A DNA stretch of 64,000 nucleotides, taken from the NCBI GenBank assembly GCA_947364235.1, contig CANARY010000004.1, forward strand, positions 1 to 64,000. Direction: 5' to 3'. Every line of letters starts with the position of its first letter. The first letter of the stretch is position 1. The position numbers and the translations under genes are program-made. The notes under the pieces are model-generated. The model was not told the DNA's origin, made no database searches, and saw only the letters and a list, made by a program, of their open reading frames with translations. Positions 24,789 through 33,660 of this stretch are shown here, one piece after another. The DNA comes from an uncultured Candidatus Melainabacteria bacterium (lineage in GTDB: Bacteria; Cyanobacteriota; Vampirovibrionia; Gastranaerophilales; Gastranaerophilaceae).

Positions 24789-26291
24789 ATGAAAGTAAAT
24801 GGGTTAAGTAATAATATAAACTTTAAAGGACCGCTTGACGGGATGGTGACTGGCGCTCTTAGAGCTTGTGATATGAATGAAATGGTTAACGCAGTCGGGC
24901 TTGATGTTGGTGCGATGGTTATTCCAAGGGCTTATTATGATACAAAAGCAAGGAACGAGTATGCAGGAGCTGAAACATTTATTCGTGAAGCGAGCGGAAC
25001 TTTTATCAACTGTCTTTCTGCGGGTTTATTTGCAATGGGGATTTCAAAAATTGCATCTAAGCGTATTCAGCCTGAAATTAAGGTAAATCCTGACAGCTGG
25101 TATTCTGCAGAGTCTCTTGGAGCTTTGAAAAAAGCTTGGGATAAAACCGGCAATCTTGACGGTTATTTGAATAAAGTGCTTGAAAGCATTTCTGGAAGGG
25201 ATGTAAATAAAGTTAATGAGTTAAAGAATATTTGCTGGCAAGATGTTGAATGGGTTGATGAAGCACGCTGGGAAAAGATTAAATGGGACAATCAGGGGTA
25301 TAGAGGGGTTCAAGACAAGCTGAAAACTAAAGCTGATTTTATCAATACTTTTAAAGAATTAATAAGAGACGAAAATATCACAAAAGATGACAAGAAATGT
25401 GTTTTATCAATAATGGAGAAGCGCCTTGCAAACGTACTTGGAGCTGAAAGAGATACTGCTTTAAATGTTGACGGGGTTAAGCTTTCTGCCAAGCTTGAGA
25501 ATATATTGCGTGATACTCATGATATGGGAAAGGATGTTTTTACAAAACACAGCTCAAAAGAAATTGAACAAATAATTAATAAAACTTTGAAAGTGAATAA
25601 AGTTAAAGCTTTTGGAGCAATTACAGCGTCTTGTATTTTGGGGCTTACAAATCAGGCTTTGAATAGAAAGATTACAGAAAAGCGTACCGGCGTGAAAGGT
25701 TTTGTTGGTGATATAGGCTATGGAACAGAGGGCGCTTGCGCCCGTGAAGACAAATATTTATCAGCCAAAAAAATCGGCGCAAGCGCCCTTATGATTGCGC
25801 TTATTTTTGCAACGATGGGGGTAAAAAACTTCAAAGAGTTTGCGAATAAGCTTCAGTTTACAGGTCCGATTACCGGCGGCAACGCGATTAAAACTGTTTA
25901 TGGGGCTACAATTGTCGGCAGATTTCTGGCAGCGGATAACGGGACAGAGCTTAGAGAGTCTATGACAAGAGATTATTTAGGGTTCTTAAACTGGCTTGTG
26001 TTTGGCGGTTTCTTTGCAAAAGGAGCTGCAAATCTTCTGGATAGAAAAGGTCAGAATTTGTTTAACTACACAAAAGAAGGTAAAGGGTTGAAGCATTGGT
26101 TTAATGATATGAGCTTGAAGACCCATAATGAAATTGCATCTAAAGGAAGTGAGTTTGCGAAGAAAAATATGTGGAAGCTTAATGCTGCGCAAGCATCAGG
26201 GATTGCGTATTCTGCTGTTACGCTTGGAATTCTGCTTCCAATGCTGAATGCAAAAGTTACAGAGATGAGGGCAAATAAGAAAAAGTATTGA
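24789..26291 (+). CDS. Multi-pass membrane protein, lineage-specific
   Basis: 500 residues. The N-terminus carries the 'NINFKGPLDG' motif, which also appears in the protein at 37080. Hydrophobic segments occur near 50-68, 275-292, 335-350, 400-420 and 465-485 (SGIAYSAVTLGILLPML). The central part is charged and helical. There is no recognised domain or catalytic motif. GAAAGG precedes the ATG. Expression may be gated by the leader and terminator upstream. Confidence 0.65.
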   Translation: MKVNGLSNNINFKGPLDGMVTGALRACDMNEMVNAVGLDVGAMVIPRAYYDTKARNEYAGAETFIREASGTFINCLSAGLFAMGISKIASKRIQPEIKVNPDSWYSAESLGALKKAWDKTGNLDGYLNKVLESISGRDVNKVNELKNICWQDVEWVDEARWEKIKWDNQGYRGVQDKLKTKADFINTFKELIRDENITKDDKKCVLSIMEKRLANVLGAERDTALNVDGVKLSAKLENILRDTHDMGKDVFTKHSSKEIEQIINKTLKVNKVKAFGAITASCILGLTNQALNRKITEKRTGVKGFVGDIGYGTEGACAREDKYLSAKKIGASALMIALIFATMGVKNFKEFANKLQFTGPITGGNAIKTVYGATIVGRFLAADNGTELRESMTRDYLGFLNWLVFGGFFAKGAANLLDRKGQNLFNYTKEGKGLKHWFNDMSLKTHNEIASKGSEFAKKNMWKLNAAQASGIAYSAVTLGILLPMLNAKVTEMRANKKKY

Positions 26292-26316
26292 TAAACTAAT
26301 TTTAATTTGGTATAAT
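26288..26316 (+). promoter_or_regulatory. Consensus promoter of the mini-ORF locus
   Basis: TTGATA overlapping the preceding stop codon, a 17-base spacer and TATAAT. It is among the best sigma-70-type promoters in the window and points at the structured small gene. Confidence 0.78.
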
Positions 26317-26398
26317 ATACTGGCATATTAAAAAAAGAATATAGGCAAAAGATTTTGATTATTATTTCGCTGATTTCATAAACGAAAGGAGGTGTAAA

Positions 26399-26470
26399 AT
26401 GATAATCATTATCAGCGAAAAAGAACTACTGATATTAATATCAATAGTTCTTTGGCTACAATCCCATTAA
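26399..26470 (+). CDS. Tiny hydrophobic peptide (23 aa)
   Basis: The ATG follows AGGAGG by seven bases, an almost perfect ribosome site. The peptide is MIIIISEKELLILISIVLWL plus QSH, a single hydrophobic helix with three charged residues near the N-terminus, as in type I toxins and small membrane peptides. The message is highly folded: TTTCGCTGAT before the ribosome site can pair with ATCAGCGAAA after the start, and the frame contains a 28-base near-palindrome at 26424-26451. The function is inferred only from this design. Confidence 0.55.
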   Translation: MIIIISEKELLILISIVLWLQSH

Positions 26471-26480
26471 TTTGGGAACG

Positions 26481-26520
26481 GGCTTGGGTATTAAGGCTAC
26501 CCTTGCCTGTATTCTTATTT
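26481..26520 (+). terminator. Hairpin and T-rich end of the mini-ORF transcript
   Basis: GGCTTGGGTA and TACCCTTGCC pair except for a TT/TT bulge, loop TTAAGGC, followed by TGTATTCTTATTTT. A smaller hairpin TCCCA/TGGGA at 26462-26477 spans the stop codon just before it. Confidence 0.55.
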
Positions 26521-26600
26521 TAACGCATTTAAACAAAATTTCAAGTCTTGTGTTTTTCTTTGATGTATAATTATCTCATAGAAATTTAGAGGGATTAATT

Positions 26601-29255
26601 ATGCTAAAAGGAAATGAAATCAGACAATTATATTTAGATTATTTTAAAAACAAACATCAGCATACTATTGTTGAAAGCTCAAGCCTTGTTCCGGATAATC
26701 CTACTGTGCTTTTGACAACAGCGGGTATGCTTCAGTTCTTGCCGATATTTTTGGGGATTACAAAATCACCTTACGACCCTGCCAGAGCAGCTTCTTGTCA
26801 GAAATGCGCGCGTGCGGGTGGCAAAGATTCTGATATTGAAAACGTTGGAAGAACTCCAAGGCATCATACTTTTTTTGAAATGCTTGGAAATTTTTCTTTT
26901 GGCGATTATTATAAAAAAGAAATTATTCCTTGGGCTTGGGAATTTGTAACAGAAGTTTTGAAGCTTGATAAAGACAGACTCTGGATTACAATTTTTGAAA
27001 CAGATGACGAAGCTTTTGATATCTGGAGAAGCATAGGAGTTCCGGCTGAGCGTATTAAAAGAAAAGGCAAAAAAGATAACTTCTGGGGGCCTCCTGGCGC
27101 TTCAGGTTCTTGCGGACCGTGCTCAGAAATTCACTATGATTTGGGTGAAGAATACAAATGTAATCATCCAAACTGCGGTATCGATACCTGCGAATGCGAT
27201 AGATGGGTTGAGATTTGGAACTTAGTATTCACAGAACTTTATCAGGATGAAGAAGGAAATCAATCACCTTTAGAAAAGAAAAATGTTGATACCGGCATGG
27301 GCTTGGAACGTATTACTATGGTTTGTCAGGGGGTTGCTTCAACTTTTGAAACTGACCTTTTAAAGCCTATTTTAGATAAAGTTTCTGAAATGAGCGGTGT
27401 GCCTTACAAAAAATCTGAGAAAACCGATGTATCTCTGCGTATCATTACAGACCACGCAAGATGTGTTTCTTTCTTGATTTCTGACGGTGTAATTCCTGGT
27501 AACGAAGGTAGAAGCTATGTTTTAAGAATGATTTTGAGACGTGCGCTTAGACACGGCAAAATTTTAGGAATGGAGCTTCCGTTCTTGTATAAACTTGTTG
27601 ATACAGTGGTAGAACATTACGGCGAAGCTTATCCGGATTTAGTTAAAAATAAGGCGAAAATTGTTGATGTAATTAAAAAAGAAGAAGAACGTTTTGCTAA
27701 AACTCTTGATAGAGGATACAAAATGCTTGACGAATTTATCGCTGAAAAGAAAGATATTGACGGAGAAAGCGCGTTTAAACTTTATGATACTTACGGATTT
27801 CCATTTGAACTTACAAGAGAAATTGCAGAAGAAAATAACTTGAGGGTAAATGAAGAAGGCTTTAAAGCTGCTATGCAGGAACAAAAAGAACGTGCTAAAG
27901 CTGCAACAGAGAAGATTTCTGTAACAGGAGATATTAAATACGCAAAAGTTGAAGAACAAGTCGGCTCGACTGAATTTGTCGGATACCTTGTTGATTGTGC
28001 TCAGGCAAAAATTCTTGCTTCAATCGAAGGCGATGGATATGTTGATATCGTGCTCGATAGAACTCCTTTCTACGCTGAATGCGGCGGTCAGGCTGGTGAC
28101 AGCGGTTATATTGTTAATGAAAACTTAAAAGCAGAAGTCTTAACAACATTTAAAGTTAACCACCTTTTTGTTCACAGATGCCAGGTTGCTGTTGGTGAAG
28201 TTAATATTGGTGATTATGTTTTTGCGCAGATTGATTCAGCAAGACGTGCGCAAATTAGAGTGCACCACACTTCTGCTCACTTGCTGCAGGCTGCTTTAAT
28301 TAAAGTTCTGGGTGATGAAGTTAAACAAGCAGGCTCTCAGGTTGAAGAAAACAGAATGAGATTTGACTTTACTTTTTCACGTGCTATGACCCCTGATGAG
28401 ATTGTGAAAACTGAAAAAATCATGAATAATTGGATTGGTGAAAAACTCCCTGTTAATACTGAAGTTATGGATATTGAACAAGCAAAACTTACAGGGGCAA
28501 CAGCTTTATTCGGTGAAAAATATGAAAATGTTGTAAGGGTTGTATCCATAGGCGGAGCACACCATTGCGCTTCTTGCTCAGGTGAATGTAATTGTTCTCA
28601 TGAAGATGAAGAAGAAAAAGAAGTAATCTCAAAAGAGTTTTGCGCAGGTACTCACGCTTCTAATACAGCAGATTTGAGACTTATTAAGATAGTATCTGAA
28701 GGCGCAATTGCTGCTGGAACAAGAAGAATCGAAGCTGTTGTTGCAGATGCAGCGATTGAGTATTTAAACAATAAAGCAAAAATTTCGGATACACTTGAGG
28801 CAAGATTTAAAGTTCATACAGCAGAAGTACTTGAACGTGTAGAAAAACTTGCTGAAGAAAATAAAGAACTTCAAAAAGAACTTGAACGCACTAAAGCTGA
28901 AATGGCAAAAAGCAAGTTTGCAACATTTGTGTCTAAAGCTCTAGAAATCGAAGGCGGAAAATTATTTGTTACAAAGATTGAAAATTATGATGCTGATGCA
29001 ATAAAAGCTGGTATTGAACTTCTTGCTAATAAACTGGGAGAGAGCATAATTGTTCTTGCAAGTGAAAAAATGGTAGTTGTAAAAGTATCTGACAGCTTTG
29101 TAAAAAAAGGTATTAATGCTGGAAAGATTGTTGGAGAAATTGCAAGATTTACAGGAGCAAACGGCGGAGGAAGACCGAATTTTGCTCAAGGCGGTGTAAA
29201 AGACGCTGGTAAGCTTGATGAAATTCTTATAAAAGTAGAAAATGATTTAAAATAG
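26601..29255 (+). CDS. alaS: Alanyl-tRNA synthetase
   Basis: 884 residues, full length. The aminoacylation domain begins 'MLKGNEIRQLYLDYF' and has 'RTPRHHTFFEMLGNFSFGDY' and 'GMGLERI'. The editing domain has the zinc set 'HHTSAHLL' and 'FCAGTHASNT'. The C-terminal oligomer domain ends with 'GGGRPNFAQGG'. An unusual Cys-rich insert 'HHCASCSGECNCSHEDEEE' lies before the CxxxH site. It charges tRNA-Ala in the cytosol. A -10 box at 26566 and GAGGG before the ATG suggest its own promoter; no T-box is seen. Confidence 0.97.
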   Translation: MLKGNEIRQLYLDYFKNKHQHTIVESSSLVPDNPTVLLTTAGMLQFLPIFLGITKSPYDPARAASCQKCARAGGKDSDIENVGRTPRHHTFFEMLGNFSFGDYYKKEIIPWAWEFVTEVLKLDKDRLWITIFETDDEAFDIWRSIGVPAERIKRKGKKDNFWGPPGASGSCGPCSEIHYDLGEEYKCNHPNCGIDTCECDRWVEIWNLVFTELYQDEEGNQSPLEKKNVDTGMGLERITMVCQGVASTFETDLLKPILDKVSEMSGVPYKKSEKTDVSLRIITDHARCVSFLISDGVIPGNEGRSYVLRMILRRALRHGKILGMELPFLYKLVDTVVEHYGEAYPDLVKNKAKIVDVIKKEEERFAKTLDRGYKMLDEFIAEKKDIDGESAFKLYDTYGFPFELTREIAEENNLRVNEEGFKAAMQEQKERAKAATEKISVTGDIKYAKVEEQVGSTEFVGYLVDCAQAKILASIEGDGYVDIVLDRTPFYAECGGQAGDSGYIVNENLKAEVLTTFKVNHLFVHRCQVAVGEVNIGDYVFAQIDSARRAQIRVHHTSAHLLQAALIKVLGDEVKQAGSQVEENRMRFDFTFSRAMTPDEIVKTEKIMNNWIGEKLPVNTEVMDIEQAKLTGATALFGEKYENVVRVVSIGGAHHCASCSGECNCSHEDEEEKEVISKEFCAGTHASNTADLRLIKIVSEGAIAAGTRRIEAVVADAAIEYLNNKAKISDTLEARFKVHTAEVLERVEKLAEENKELQKELERTKAEMAKSKFATFVSKALEIEGGKLFVTKIENYDADAIKAGIELLANKLGESIIVLASEKMVVVKVSDSFVKKGINAGKIVGEIARFTGANGGGRPNFAQGGVKDAGKLDEILIKVENDLK

Positions 29256-29264
29256 ATGTAAAAA

Positions 29265-29302
29265 GAAGGGGCGGAGCCTTTTAGGCTCCGCCCCTTCTTT
29301 TT
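29265..29302 (+). terminator. Strong terminator after alaS
   Basis: A 14-base-pair GC-rich stem (GAAGGGGCGGAGCC with its complement), loop TTTTA, then a T tract. A near copy of the hairpin follows mnmG at 61663. Confidence 0.93.
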
Positions 29303-29328
29303 ATTTAAAAATGAGTTATAATTATAAT

Positions 29329-29772
29329 ATGACAAATATAGAGCTAAATTTACAATTGTTACAATCAATGATTGGCAATTCCGGTCAGAGCGGAGCTGCT
29401 CAAAAAGCAGAACCGCTTGTTTTCGCTAGAGAAGGCGACCCTTTGTATAACGAAGAAATGGATGCTGATAAAGACGGCGTAATTACAATGGAAGAGTATG
29501 AAGAATACCGCAAAGAAAACAGCGGCGGTACAGAGGAAGCTGTTCAAAACGCTCAAAGTATGGCTGATTCAATGATTAAAAAAGATTTGATGGAATACGA
29601 TGATTATATGAAATATGCGGAATCTGCTCCTGTTGCGGAAACTTCGACAAAAGTCGAAGCTCAGAATACACAAGAAGCAGGTTTAGTTATGCGCAATGTC
29701 GGAAAAGCTTTGACGAATTATTCTCATGCACAGATTAGAATGCCGGATGCAAAAATAGAACGTAATATATAA
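29329..29772 (+). CDS. EF-hand-like small protein
   Basis: 147 residues from the ATG at 29329; six more residues are possible from 29311. A TATAAT at 29317-29322 ends six bases before the ATG, so transcription would start at the codon itself (leaderless). One canonical calcium loop is present, 'DADKDGVITMEEY', within 'NEEMDADKDG', followed by a helical tail. It may sense or bind calcium; the partner is unknown. No signal peptide is seen. Confidence 0.65.
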   Translation: MTNIELNLQLLQSMIGNSGQSGAAQKAEPLVFAREGDPLYNEEMDADKDGVITMEEYEEYRKENSGGTEEAVQNAQSMADSMIKKDLMEYDDYMKYAESAPVAETSTKVEAQNTQEAGLVMRNVGKALTNYSHAQIRMPDAKIERNI

Positions 29773-29775
29773 ATT

Positions 29776-30345
29776 TTATAATTCAATTTCACCCTGACGA
29801 AAGATTACTGTGTTACCGTCTTTGAACCCTGCAACGGTTGAAGCTCTGCCCTGAGCCTCGCGGCCTCCTGACTGGATTACAAGGTCGACTTTATCTCCGA
29901 TGTATTTAATAGCTTCTTCGTAAGAGAGGGCTGCAGGTTCTCCTGAAAGGTTTGCGCTTGTTGTTGCAAGAACTCTGCCGTCTATGTTTCTGCAAATTTC
30001 TGCAAAAGTTTCATTATCCGGAATTCTTACGCCGACAGTCGGCATACCTGATGTTATGTAATCAGGAGTTTTTTCTGATTTTTCCAATACAAGTGTAAGC
30101 GCACCTGGAAAATGTTTTTTTATTAATTTCTGGGCTTCTTTTTCTATCGGCTGTTTTACATAATCCAGTAAATTATAAAATTCATTACTCATTAAAATTA
30201 ACGGTTTTTTCCCGTCGCGCTGTTTTATGTCATAAATCTTTTGCACGGCTTTTTCATTATCAGGCAGGCATCCGAGCCCCCAGACTGTATCTGTAACAAA
30301 TGCGATAACTCCGCCGTTTTTTAAAATCTCATTAATTTTATTCAT
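29776..30345 (-). CDS. tsaC: L-threonylcarbamoyladenylate synthase (TsaC/YrdC/Sua5)
   Basis: 189 residues, YrdC-length without the Sua5 tail. Family text: 'GGVIAFVTDTVWGLGC', 'IKQRDGKKPLILM' (the KxR nucleotide site) and 'GRVLATTSANLSGEPA'. It makes the threonylcarbamoyl-AMP used to modify tRNA A37. It is convergent with the EF-hand gene, leaving four bases between stops. Confidence 0.95.
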   Translation of the reverse strand: MNKINEILKNGGVIAFVTDTVWGLGCLPDNEKAVQKIYDIKQRDGKKPLILMSNEFYNLLDYVKQPIEKEAQKLIKKHFPGALTLVLEKSEKTPDYITSGMPTVGVRIPDNETFAEICRNIDGRVLATTSANLSGEPAALSYEEAIKYIGDKVDLVIQSGGREAQGRASTVAGFKDGNTVIFRQGEIEL

Positions 30346-30411
30346 ACTTACTACTCACTATCAACTTTTTATATTATAATATACCTATGTTTAAAATAAA
30401 AGGAGAACGAC

Positions 30412-30657
30412 ATGGTTCAACAATTTAACACACCGCAGAAAACAAGAACAGCTGTAATTTTGTTTTTAAAAGGTTCTGCAACTCCAATTGTAATGTATTT
30501 TGACAACCCTCAGGCGATTTATGCTGAGTTAAAACAGCTTATGAAAAGTCCTACTCCTGTGCTTGTTGAAAAAGAGCCTATGGGACCGATTAAGAAACTT
30601 TGCTTCGTTTCTACTCAAATAGCAGGTGTTGTGCTTCAAGAGGAACCGTATGCATAA
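30412..30657 (+). CDS. Small conserved-looking protein, unknown
   Basis: 81 residues with AGGAGAA before the ATG and a TATAAT at 30375. Text such as 'KTRTAVILFLKGSATPIVMY' and 'IAGVVLQEEPYA' suggests a compact beta-sheet fold. It is the first gene of the cluster that continues with DUF177, rpmF and the fatty-acid genes, and overlaps the next gene by eight bases. No family name recognised. Confidence 0.65.
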   Translation: MVQQFNTPQKTRTAVILFLKGSATPIVMYFDNPQAIYAELKQLMKSPTPVLVEKEPMGPIKKLCFVSTQIAGVVLQEEPYA

Positions 30658-31141
30658 AATTTTAATTGAAGATATCGAACGCGAGCCAAATAAAACCCTT
30701 CATTATGAATTTGATGATGAAATTGAAGAACTCGAAGGATGCAAGCTTAATGCTGATTTAGAAATCAAGTCGCTCGGAGATTTTATTGAAATAAAAGGTG
30801 ATGTTTCTGGAGTTGTTACTCTTGAATGCGATAGATGTTTGAATAAATTTGATTATGATTTGGAGTTTGATATTGACGAAACTTATGCAAAACGTTCGCT
30901 TTATGATGAGTATTCTCAAGAGGTTGAACTCCAGTCAGGACAGTTTATTACGGATTTGAACGGGGAAAAAGAAATTGACATTTATGACTTATTGTATCAA
31001 TCTGTAATATTAAACTTACCAAATAAAAAAGTTTGTGGTATAAATTGTAATGAGGGATTATTTGTGTCTGAAGAAGATATGGTAATTCACGATGATAGAA
31101 TGGATATATTCAAGAATATTCCCATTCAAAATGATAAATAA
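30650..31141 (+). CDS. DUF177 (YceD) family protein
   Basis: 163 residues from ATG 30650 with AAGAGGA upstream; a GTG at 30626 is possible but weaker. It shows the DUF177 core: 'GDVSGVVTLECDRCLNKF' and later 'CGINCNEG', giving the CxxC pairs. The gene sits before rpmF, as in most bacteria. YceD proteins are linked to 23S rRNA accumulation or ribosome assembly. Confidence 0.9.
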   Translation: MHKILIEDIEREPNKTLHYEFDDEIEELEGCKLNADLEIKSLGDFIEIKGDVSGVVTLECDRCLNKFDYDLEFDIDETYAKRSLYDEYSQEVELQSGQFITDLNGEKEIDIYDLLYQSVILNLPNKKVCGINCNEGLFVSEEDMVIHDDRMDIFKNIPIQNDK

Positions 31142-31185
31142 CCCGATATATAAGTAGTACTCAAGAATAGAAAGGTATAGGAAAA

Positions 31186-31494
31186 ATGGCAGTACCAAAG
31201 AAAAGAACAGGGCACAGCGCTCAAGGAAAAAGAAGATCAAACTGGAAGGCTTCAAAGCCTGAAATTACAACTTGTCCAAACTGCGGAGCTAAGGTTTTAA
31301 CTCATACAGTTTGTACAGCTTGCGGAACTTACAAAGGTAAAGTTGTTTCTAAAAAAGCTGAAGGCTATGTTGAAGAAGTAAAAGAAGAAAAGAAATCAAA
31401 AAAATCTTCAAAAAAAGCTGAAGAAGTTGTAGAAACTCCTGCTGCAGAAGAAGCAAAAGCTGAAGTTGTTGAAGAAACTTCAACTGAAGAGTAG
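31186..31494 (+). CDS. rpmF: Ribosomal protein bL32 with long charged tail
   Basis: 102 residues. The first 57 are a normal bL32: 'MAVPKKRTGHSAQGKRRSNW' and the zinc ribbon 'CPNCGAKV' and 'CTACGTYKGK'. The last 45 are an extra low-complexity tail alternating Lys/Ser with Glu/Ala (EEKKSKKSSKKAEEVVE). The tail is unusual for bL32, which normally ends near residue 60. It could be disordered and exposed on the 50S surface. Confidence 0.93.
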   Translation: MAVPKKRTGHSAQGKRRSNWKASKPEITTCPNCGAKVLTHTVCTACGTYKGKVVSKKAEGYVEEVKEEKKSKKSSKKAEEVVETPAAEEAKAEVVEETSTEE

Positions 31495-31499
31495 TTCAA

Positions 31500-31521
31500 A
31501 AGGTGCGGTTTTCCGCACCTT
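31500..31521 (+). terminator. Hairpin between rpmF and plsX
   Basis: AAGGTGCGG and CCGCACCTT pair around TTTT, but only ATTTAA follows, so the T tract is weak. It probably gives partial termination or protects the rpmF message end, letting some transcription reach the fatty-acid genes. Confidence 0.65.
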
Positions 31522-31550
31522 ATTTAAGAGAGATAAAGGGAAGAGTTAAA

Positions 31551-32603
31551 ATGACAAGAATAGCTGTAGATGCAATGGGTGGTGACCATGCGCCATTTGA
31601 AATTATAGCAGGAGCTATATGGGCTGCTGCGGAATATGGTGTAGCTTTAGAGCTGGTTGGTAAGCAAGATCAGATTGAACAATGTCTTGAAACTATTCAG
31701 CAGGAAGGTTTTCTTTCTGATTGCGGGAAAGCCGGCAGAAAACGCAGGGTTAGAGTAGATGTTAAATCTCTTGATATAAAAATCACTCACGCTTCTGAAA
31801 TTATTGAAATGGGCGAAGCTCCAGGGCAGGCTATTCGTAAGAAAAAGAACTCTTCAATTGTTCTTACTGTAAATTCTGTCGCAACAGGAAGTTCAGATGC
31901 TTTGGTTGCAGCTGGTTCAACTGGAGCTGCAATGGCTTCAAGTTTATTTGGTTTAGGCAGAATTCCGGGAATTGACAGACCGGCAATTGCAGTTACGCTT
32001 CCAACGATGAAAAAGCCGATTGTTGTAATTGACGGCGGAGCTAACAGCAACTGTACTCCTCAAATGTTAAAACAGTTTGCAGTAATGGGTATGACTTTTT
32101 CTGAAAAAGTGCTTGGAGTTGAAAAGCCTAGAGTTGGAGTTTTAAATATTGGTGAAGAAGCTGGTAAAGGTAACGAGCTTGCTCAGGCTACTTACAATTT
32201 ATTAGAAGAAGAAAAAGAAAAATTTAATTTTATGGGCAATGTTGAAGGCAGGGAATTGTTCTTGAACCATTGCGATGTCGTTGTTTGCGACGGTTTTGTC
32301 GGAAATGTTGTTTTGAAAGTTACGGAAGGTACTTCTTCTCTTCTTTTCAAAATGATAAAAGCTCAGTTTAAATCAGATTTTATTGGTATGCTGATTGGAA
32401 TGCTGGCAAAGCCTTTTATGAAAAGAATTTACGAAAAAATTAATTACGAAGAGTTTGGCGGATGTTTGCTTTTGGGAGTAAAAGGTATTACAGTAATATC
32501 ACACGGCAGAAGTAAAGCTTACGCAATCAAAAATGCCGTGAGAGTAGCTAAAGAAGCTGTAATTACCGGTGTTAATAAGACGATTGCTGAGAACATCGTT
32601 TAA
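31551..32603 (+). CDS. plsX: Phosphate acyltransferase PlsX
   Basis: 350 residues from the ATG at 31551 (AAGGGAAGAG upstream); an earlier ATG at 31503 lies in the hairpin region and was rejected. Family text: 'IAVDAMGGDHAP', 'ALVAAGSTGAAMASSLFGLG', 'IDGGANSNCTPQML', 'NIGEEAGKGNEL' and 'CDGFVGNVVLK'. It turns acyl-ACP into acyl-phosphate for phospholipid synthesis. The context rpmF-plsX-fabH is classic. Confidence 0.97.
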   Translation: MTRIAVDAMGGDHAPFEIIAGAIWAAAEYGVALELVGKQDQIEQCLETIQQEGFLSDCGKAGRKRRVRVDVKSLDIKITHASEIIEMGEAPGQAIRKKKNSSIVLTVNSVATGSSDALVAAGSTGAAMASSLFGLGRIPGIDRPAIAVTLPTMKKPIVVIDGGANSNCTPQMLKQFAVMGMTFSEKVLGVEKPRVGVLNIGEEAGKGNELAQATYNLLEEEKEKFNFMGNVEGRELFLNHCDVVVCDGFVGNVVLKVTEGTSSLLFKMIKAQFKSDFIGMLIGMLAKPFMKRIYEKINYEEFGGCLLLGVKGITVISHGRSKAYAIKNAVRVAKEAVITGVNKTIAENIV

Positions 32604-32647
32604 GGTTAATTGGTAATTTACCGGCTCGGGAAAAGGAGAAGATTTTA

Positions 32648-33658
32648 ATGATAAATAATGCAATACCGTTGAGAATTGCGGGAGTAGGGTATAGTGTTCC
32701 TTCAACGGTTGTTACAAATGATGATTTAACAAAATTGTATGACACATCGGATGAATGGATTTATACAAGAACCGGTATTAAAGAAAGAAGATTGGTTTCA
32801 GGTAATGAAAGCGCTGTAACTCTCGGAGCTGATGCTGCTGAAAAAGCTCTTGGTAAATCAGGATTGAAAGTAGAAGATATTGATATGGTAATTTGTGCAT
32901 CTTCTGCGCCTCCGGAGCTTTATCCTGCAATTGCCTGCAGAATTCAAGCTCATCTTGGAATCCCGAACGATGTGCCTGCGTTTGACATTACTGCTGCGTG
33001 TTCAGGTTTGATTTATGCATTGAGTATTGCAAGAGGTTTTATTGCATCCGGCATGTATAAGTCAATTTTGCTTGTAGCAACTGATAACAATTCAAGGCTT
33101 TTGAACTGGGAAGATAGAAGTGCTTCCATTCTTTTTGGAGATGGAGCGGGAGCTGTTGTTGTTACAGCTTCTGAGGACGATGTTGATGATATTATTTCGA
33201 TTGATATCAGAGCAAACGGTTCTATCGGCGACTTAATTAAGCTTCCTCTTGCTGGTAAAAACTGTCCGCTTGTTGAACCTAATGATGAGCAGTCTCAGTT
33301 TATTGAAATGAATGGTAAAGAAGTTTATAAATTTGTTGCAAAAGTGCTTCCTCATTACGTTGAAGAAATGATTGAAAAAGCTGGAATGAAAGCTGAAGAC
33401 ATTGATTATTTAATACCGCATCAGGCTAATTTAAGAATTATTCAAGCTGTTCAGGAGCGTCTCGGTTATTCTGATGAAAAAGTTGTGACAAACATTAAGT
33501 ATTATGGTAATACTTCAGCAGCTTCAATTCCTCTAGCAATGGCGGAAGGTGTTGAAAAAGGCAAGGTTAAGCTTGGCTCAACTGCTGTGCTTTGCGGATT
33601 TGGCGCAGGCATGACCTGGGGCGGAGCAATTGTAAGGTTAAGAGAAGGGATTGTATAA
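32648..33658 (+). CDS. fabH: 3-oxoacyl-ACP synthase III (FabH)
   Basis: 336 residues. Catalytic triad: Cys118 in 'ITAACSGL', His258 in 'LIPHQANLRI' and Asn288 in 'YYGNTSAAS'. It condenses acetyl-CoA with malonyl-ACP to start fatty acid synthesis. AAAGGAG precedes the ATG. fabD follows after two bases. Confidence 0.97.
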   Translation: MINNAIPLRIAGVGYSVPSTVVTNDDLTKLYDTSDEWIYTRTGIKERRLVSGNESAVTLGADAAEKALGKSGLKVEDIDMVICASSAPPELYPAIACRIQAHLGIPNDVPAFDITAACSGLIYALSIARGFIASGMYKSILLVATDNNSRLLNWEDRSASILFGDGAGAVVVTASEDDVDDIISIDIRANGSIGDLIKLPLAGKNCPLVEPNDEQSQFIEMNGKEVYKFVAKVLPHYVEEMIEKAGMKAEDIDYLIPHQANLRIIQAVQERLGYSDEKVVTNIKYYGNTSAASIPLAMAEGVEKGKVKLGSTAVLCGFGAGMTWGGAIVRLREGIV

Positions 33659-33660
33659 AT

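Noticed and set aside
26292-26600. T-box leader for alaS
   Set aside because: No T-box sequence or specifier-type stem; the structure belongs to the mini-ORF, and alaS has its own -10 box at 26566.
31503-31550. N-terminal extension of PlsX
   Set aside because: It starts inside the hairpin after rpmF, and PlsX homology begins at the ATG at 31551.
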